In this document: in pieces, positions 6,771-7,855 of the stretch
Layout of the letters: every line of letters starts with the position of its first letter
How positions within the stretch are numbered: position 1 is the first letter of the stretch
Assembly (NCBI GenBank): GCA_021296015.1
Contig: JAGWBG010000055.1
Coordinates: 1 to 7,855, forward strand
Length of the DNA: 7,855 bases
Direction of reading: 5' to 3'
Source of the DNA: Dehalococcoidia bacterium
GTDB lineage: Bacteria > Chloroflexota > Dehalococcoidia > Lucifugimonadales > JAGWBF01
The notes under the pieces: model-generated
The model's input: only the letters and a program-made list of their open reading frames with translations
Databases searched by the model: none
What the model was told of the DNA's origin: nothing
Made by a program: the position numbers and the translations under genes

Positions 6771-7297
6771 GAGCGCGGGCTCAGGCTCTCCAATGCTCCC
6801 TTTGCAAGCTCAGTCAGAGACCCACAAGCAACCTGGCGCTTTGTCAAGCCGGTCAGTGTCTCCAGGTCCTCCGGGTTCAATGAGTCCTCGTCGGCCTCCG
6901 CCGCACTTTCAATCCTGGACAACACCTCGCTCCACAGGCGGTTGTTGTCATTTCCATCGCCACCGGGTAGTGGGAGCGCGTAGGCGTTGCTGGCCGATGA
7001 CTCCGGGTATAGCACCAGGGTTGGGGTAGCTCCGGGAGGCAGTCCGAACTCGGCCAGTAGCTTTCTCGCAGTGCTGGAGATGCCGTGTTGTCCGAAGATT
7101 ACCAGGTGCCGGAACGCGGCCCCGTGAGCCTCGAAGCTGAAGCGGTAGTCGCGAAAGACGGCATGGGCAACCGCGTCATCGGCAGACACCAGGAATATGG
7201 CGTGTGCGTGGAACCGGCCAGTTTCCTCGGCACACAAGTCCCCGCACCACCGCTCCAGTTTATCGAGGTCGTGACTGTCGGCTCGACTGGTAGTCAT
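6767..7297 (-). CDS. Unknown 176-residue protein, possible thioredoxin-like fold
   Basis: I do not recognise this family. The predicted protein has alternating strands and helices: HAHAIFLVSADD (a strand), an alpha region (AVFRDYRFSFEAHG), a second strand (FRHLVIFGQ), a helix (SSTARKLLAEFGL) and then PGATPTLVLYP, which looks like the strand with a preceding TP typical of thioredoxin-like folds. The C-terminal third is acidic and helical (RIESAAEADEDSLNPEDLETL). There is no CXXC in the expected place; WCGDLC (17-22) lies before the first strand and has three residues between the cysteines. No signal peptide or membrane segment is seen. The ATG at 7297 lies 25 bases after the stop of the second molybdenum hydroxylase copy and has no clear Shine-Dalgarno, so coupling to that gene is likely. 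An accessory role for that enzyme is inference from position. Confidence 0.7.
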   Translation of the reverse strand: MTTSRADSHDLDKLERWCGDLCAEETGRFHAHAIFLVSADDAVAHAVFRDYRFSFEAHGAAFRHLVIFGQHGISSTARKLLAEFGLPPGATPTLVLYPESSASNAYALPLPGGDGNDNNRLWSEVLSRIESAAEADEDSLNPEDLETLTGLTKRQVACGSLTELAKGALESLSPRS

Positions 7298-7322
7298 CCC
7301 AATGGGCGCGCTGACCCTCGCC

Positions 7323-7855
7323 CTACTTCTCCTCGTTCTCCCACAGCGCCTTCAGGATGTTGCCCGGTGACATGGGCAGTACGTTCATACGGACACCGGT
7401 GGCGTCGTAGATGGCATTGGCTATGGCGGCCATGGGAGGCACTATCGGTATCTCCCCTGCTCCCCGCACCCCGTAGGGGTGGCCGGGATTTGCCACCTCC
7501 ACAATCACCGTGTCTATCATCGGCAGGTCAAGGCTGGTGGGCATTCTGTAGTCCAGGAAGCTGGAGTTTGCCATCTCGCCCTTATCGTTGAAGAAGTACT
7601 CCTCATTCAGCGCCCATCCGATACCCTGGGACACGCCACCCTGCATCTGTCCTTCCACGTAGCTGGGATGGATGGCCTTCCCCGCGTCCTGTAGCGCAGT
7701 GTAGCGCAGGATGTCCACCTTACCCGTCTCCGGGTCCACCTCTACGTCAACTATGTGAAGCGCAAAGGCCCCCCCAACGCCCCCCGGCGACACGTTGGCC
7801 CGACCCACTATGGGGCCTCCGGTGGCGTTCAGCCTGCTCGCCATCTCCTTGAAGG
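7323..7855 (-). CDS. Xanthine dehydrogenase/aldehyde oxidase-family molybdopterin-binding large subunit (copy 2; N-terminal part outside window)
   Basis: The frame is open from the right edge to a TAG at 7323 and covers the last 176 or so residues of a second molybdenum hydroxylase large subunit. It aligns without gaps to the C-terminus of copy 1 from FKELAARL/FKEMASRL onward until the last few residues, about 76% identical by my count. It keeps QGIGWALNEEYFFND and RGAGEIPIVPP, including the glutamate equivalent to E719 of copy 1. The internal ATG at 7842 is not the start, since the homologous frame continues through FKE to the edge. Differences are spread evenly along the segment and include synonymous changes, so this is an old, functional duplicate rather than a recent or decaying one. 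The unknown 176-residue gene follows 25 bases downstream on the same strand. Confidence 0.94.
   Translation of the reverse strand, partial: FKEMASRLNATGGPIVGRANVSPGGVGGAFALHIVDVEVDPETGKVDILRYTALQDAGKAIHPSYVEGQMQGGVSQGIGWALNEEYFFNDKGEMANSSFLDYRMPTSLDLPMIDTVIVEVANPGHPYGVRGAGEIPIVPPMAAIANAIYDATGVRMNVLPMSPGNILKALWENEEK

Noticed and set aside
7232..7249. WCGDLC in the 176-residue protein as a thioredoxin active site
   Set aside because: Three residues separate the cysteines and the motif precedes, rather than follows, the first predicted strand, so it is not the WCGPC arrangement.
1..7855. CRISPR array, insertion sequence, tRNA or phage genes
   Set aside because: No regularly spaced repeats, transposase motifs, terminal repeats with target duplications, or tRNA-like structures were seen by reading both strands.

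Overview
The window looks like a bacterial chromosome segment of moderately high G+C with mostly housekeeping and oxidative-metabolism genes. Nearly everything is transcribed leftward (minus strand). Gene content (tandem molybdenum hydroxylase large subunits, a MoaD/ThiS-type small protein with an N-terminus of the MPTVFIPT type, and a CCCTCACCC/CCCTCTCCC-type intergenic repeat) would fit a Chloroflexota (Dehalococcoidia-like) or similar environmental lineage. That assignment is an impression from general knowledge and the sequence does not prove it.

Layout from the left edge. Positions 1-3283 (minus) carry most of mfd, the transcription-repair coupling factor, with its 3' end cut off by the window edge. 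A 147-base gap (3284-3430) holds a G/C-rich imperfect inverted repeat. Next come a MoaD/ThiS-like ubiquitin-fold protein (3431-3721, minus) and, only 3 bases upstream of it, a complete xanthine dehydrogenase/aldehyde oxidase-family molybdopterin-binding subunit (3725-6019, minus; GTG start with a strong Shine-Dalgarno). About 80 bases upstream of that GTG is a perfect extended -10 promoter, and an 8+8 bp inverted repeat overlaps the -10 box and the predicted start of transcription, so this operon is probably repressor-controlled. Roughly 390 bases (6112-6503) hold no gene that I can support. Then follow a small rightward single-span membrane protein (6504-6770), a convergent leftward unknown protein of 176 residues (6767-7297), and the C-terminal quarter of a second molybdenum hydroxylase large subunit (7323-7855, minus) that runs off the right edge.

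How they may work together: the two large subunits are close paralogues (about three quarters identical over the shared 170 or so residues, counted by eye) arranged head-to-tail. The MoaD-like protein is probably translationally coupled to the first copy and may serve cofactor sulfur chemistry. The 176-residue protein follows the second copy in the same direction and may be an accessory factor. No small [2Fe-2S] or FAD subunit is inside the window. I see no transposase, CRISPR array, tRNA or rRNA. I found no clearly new defence or mobile system; the least explained parts are the molybdenum hydroxylase cluster with its unknown partner, the MoaD-like protein with a tail beyond its glycines, and the operator-like repeat.
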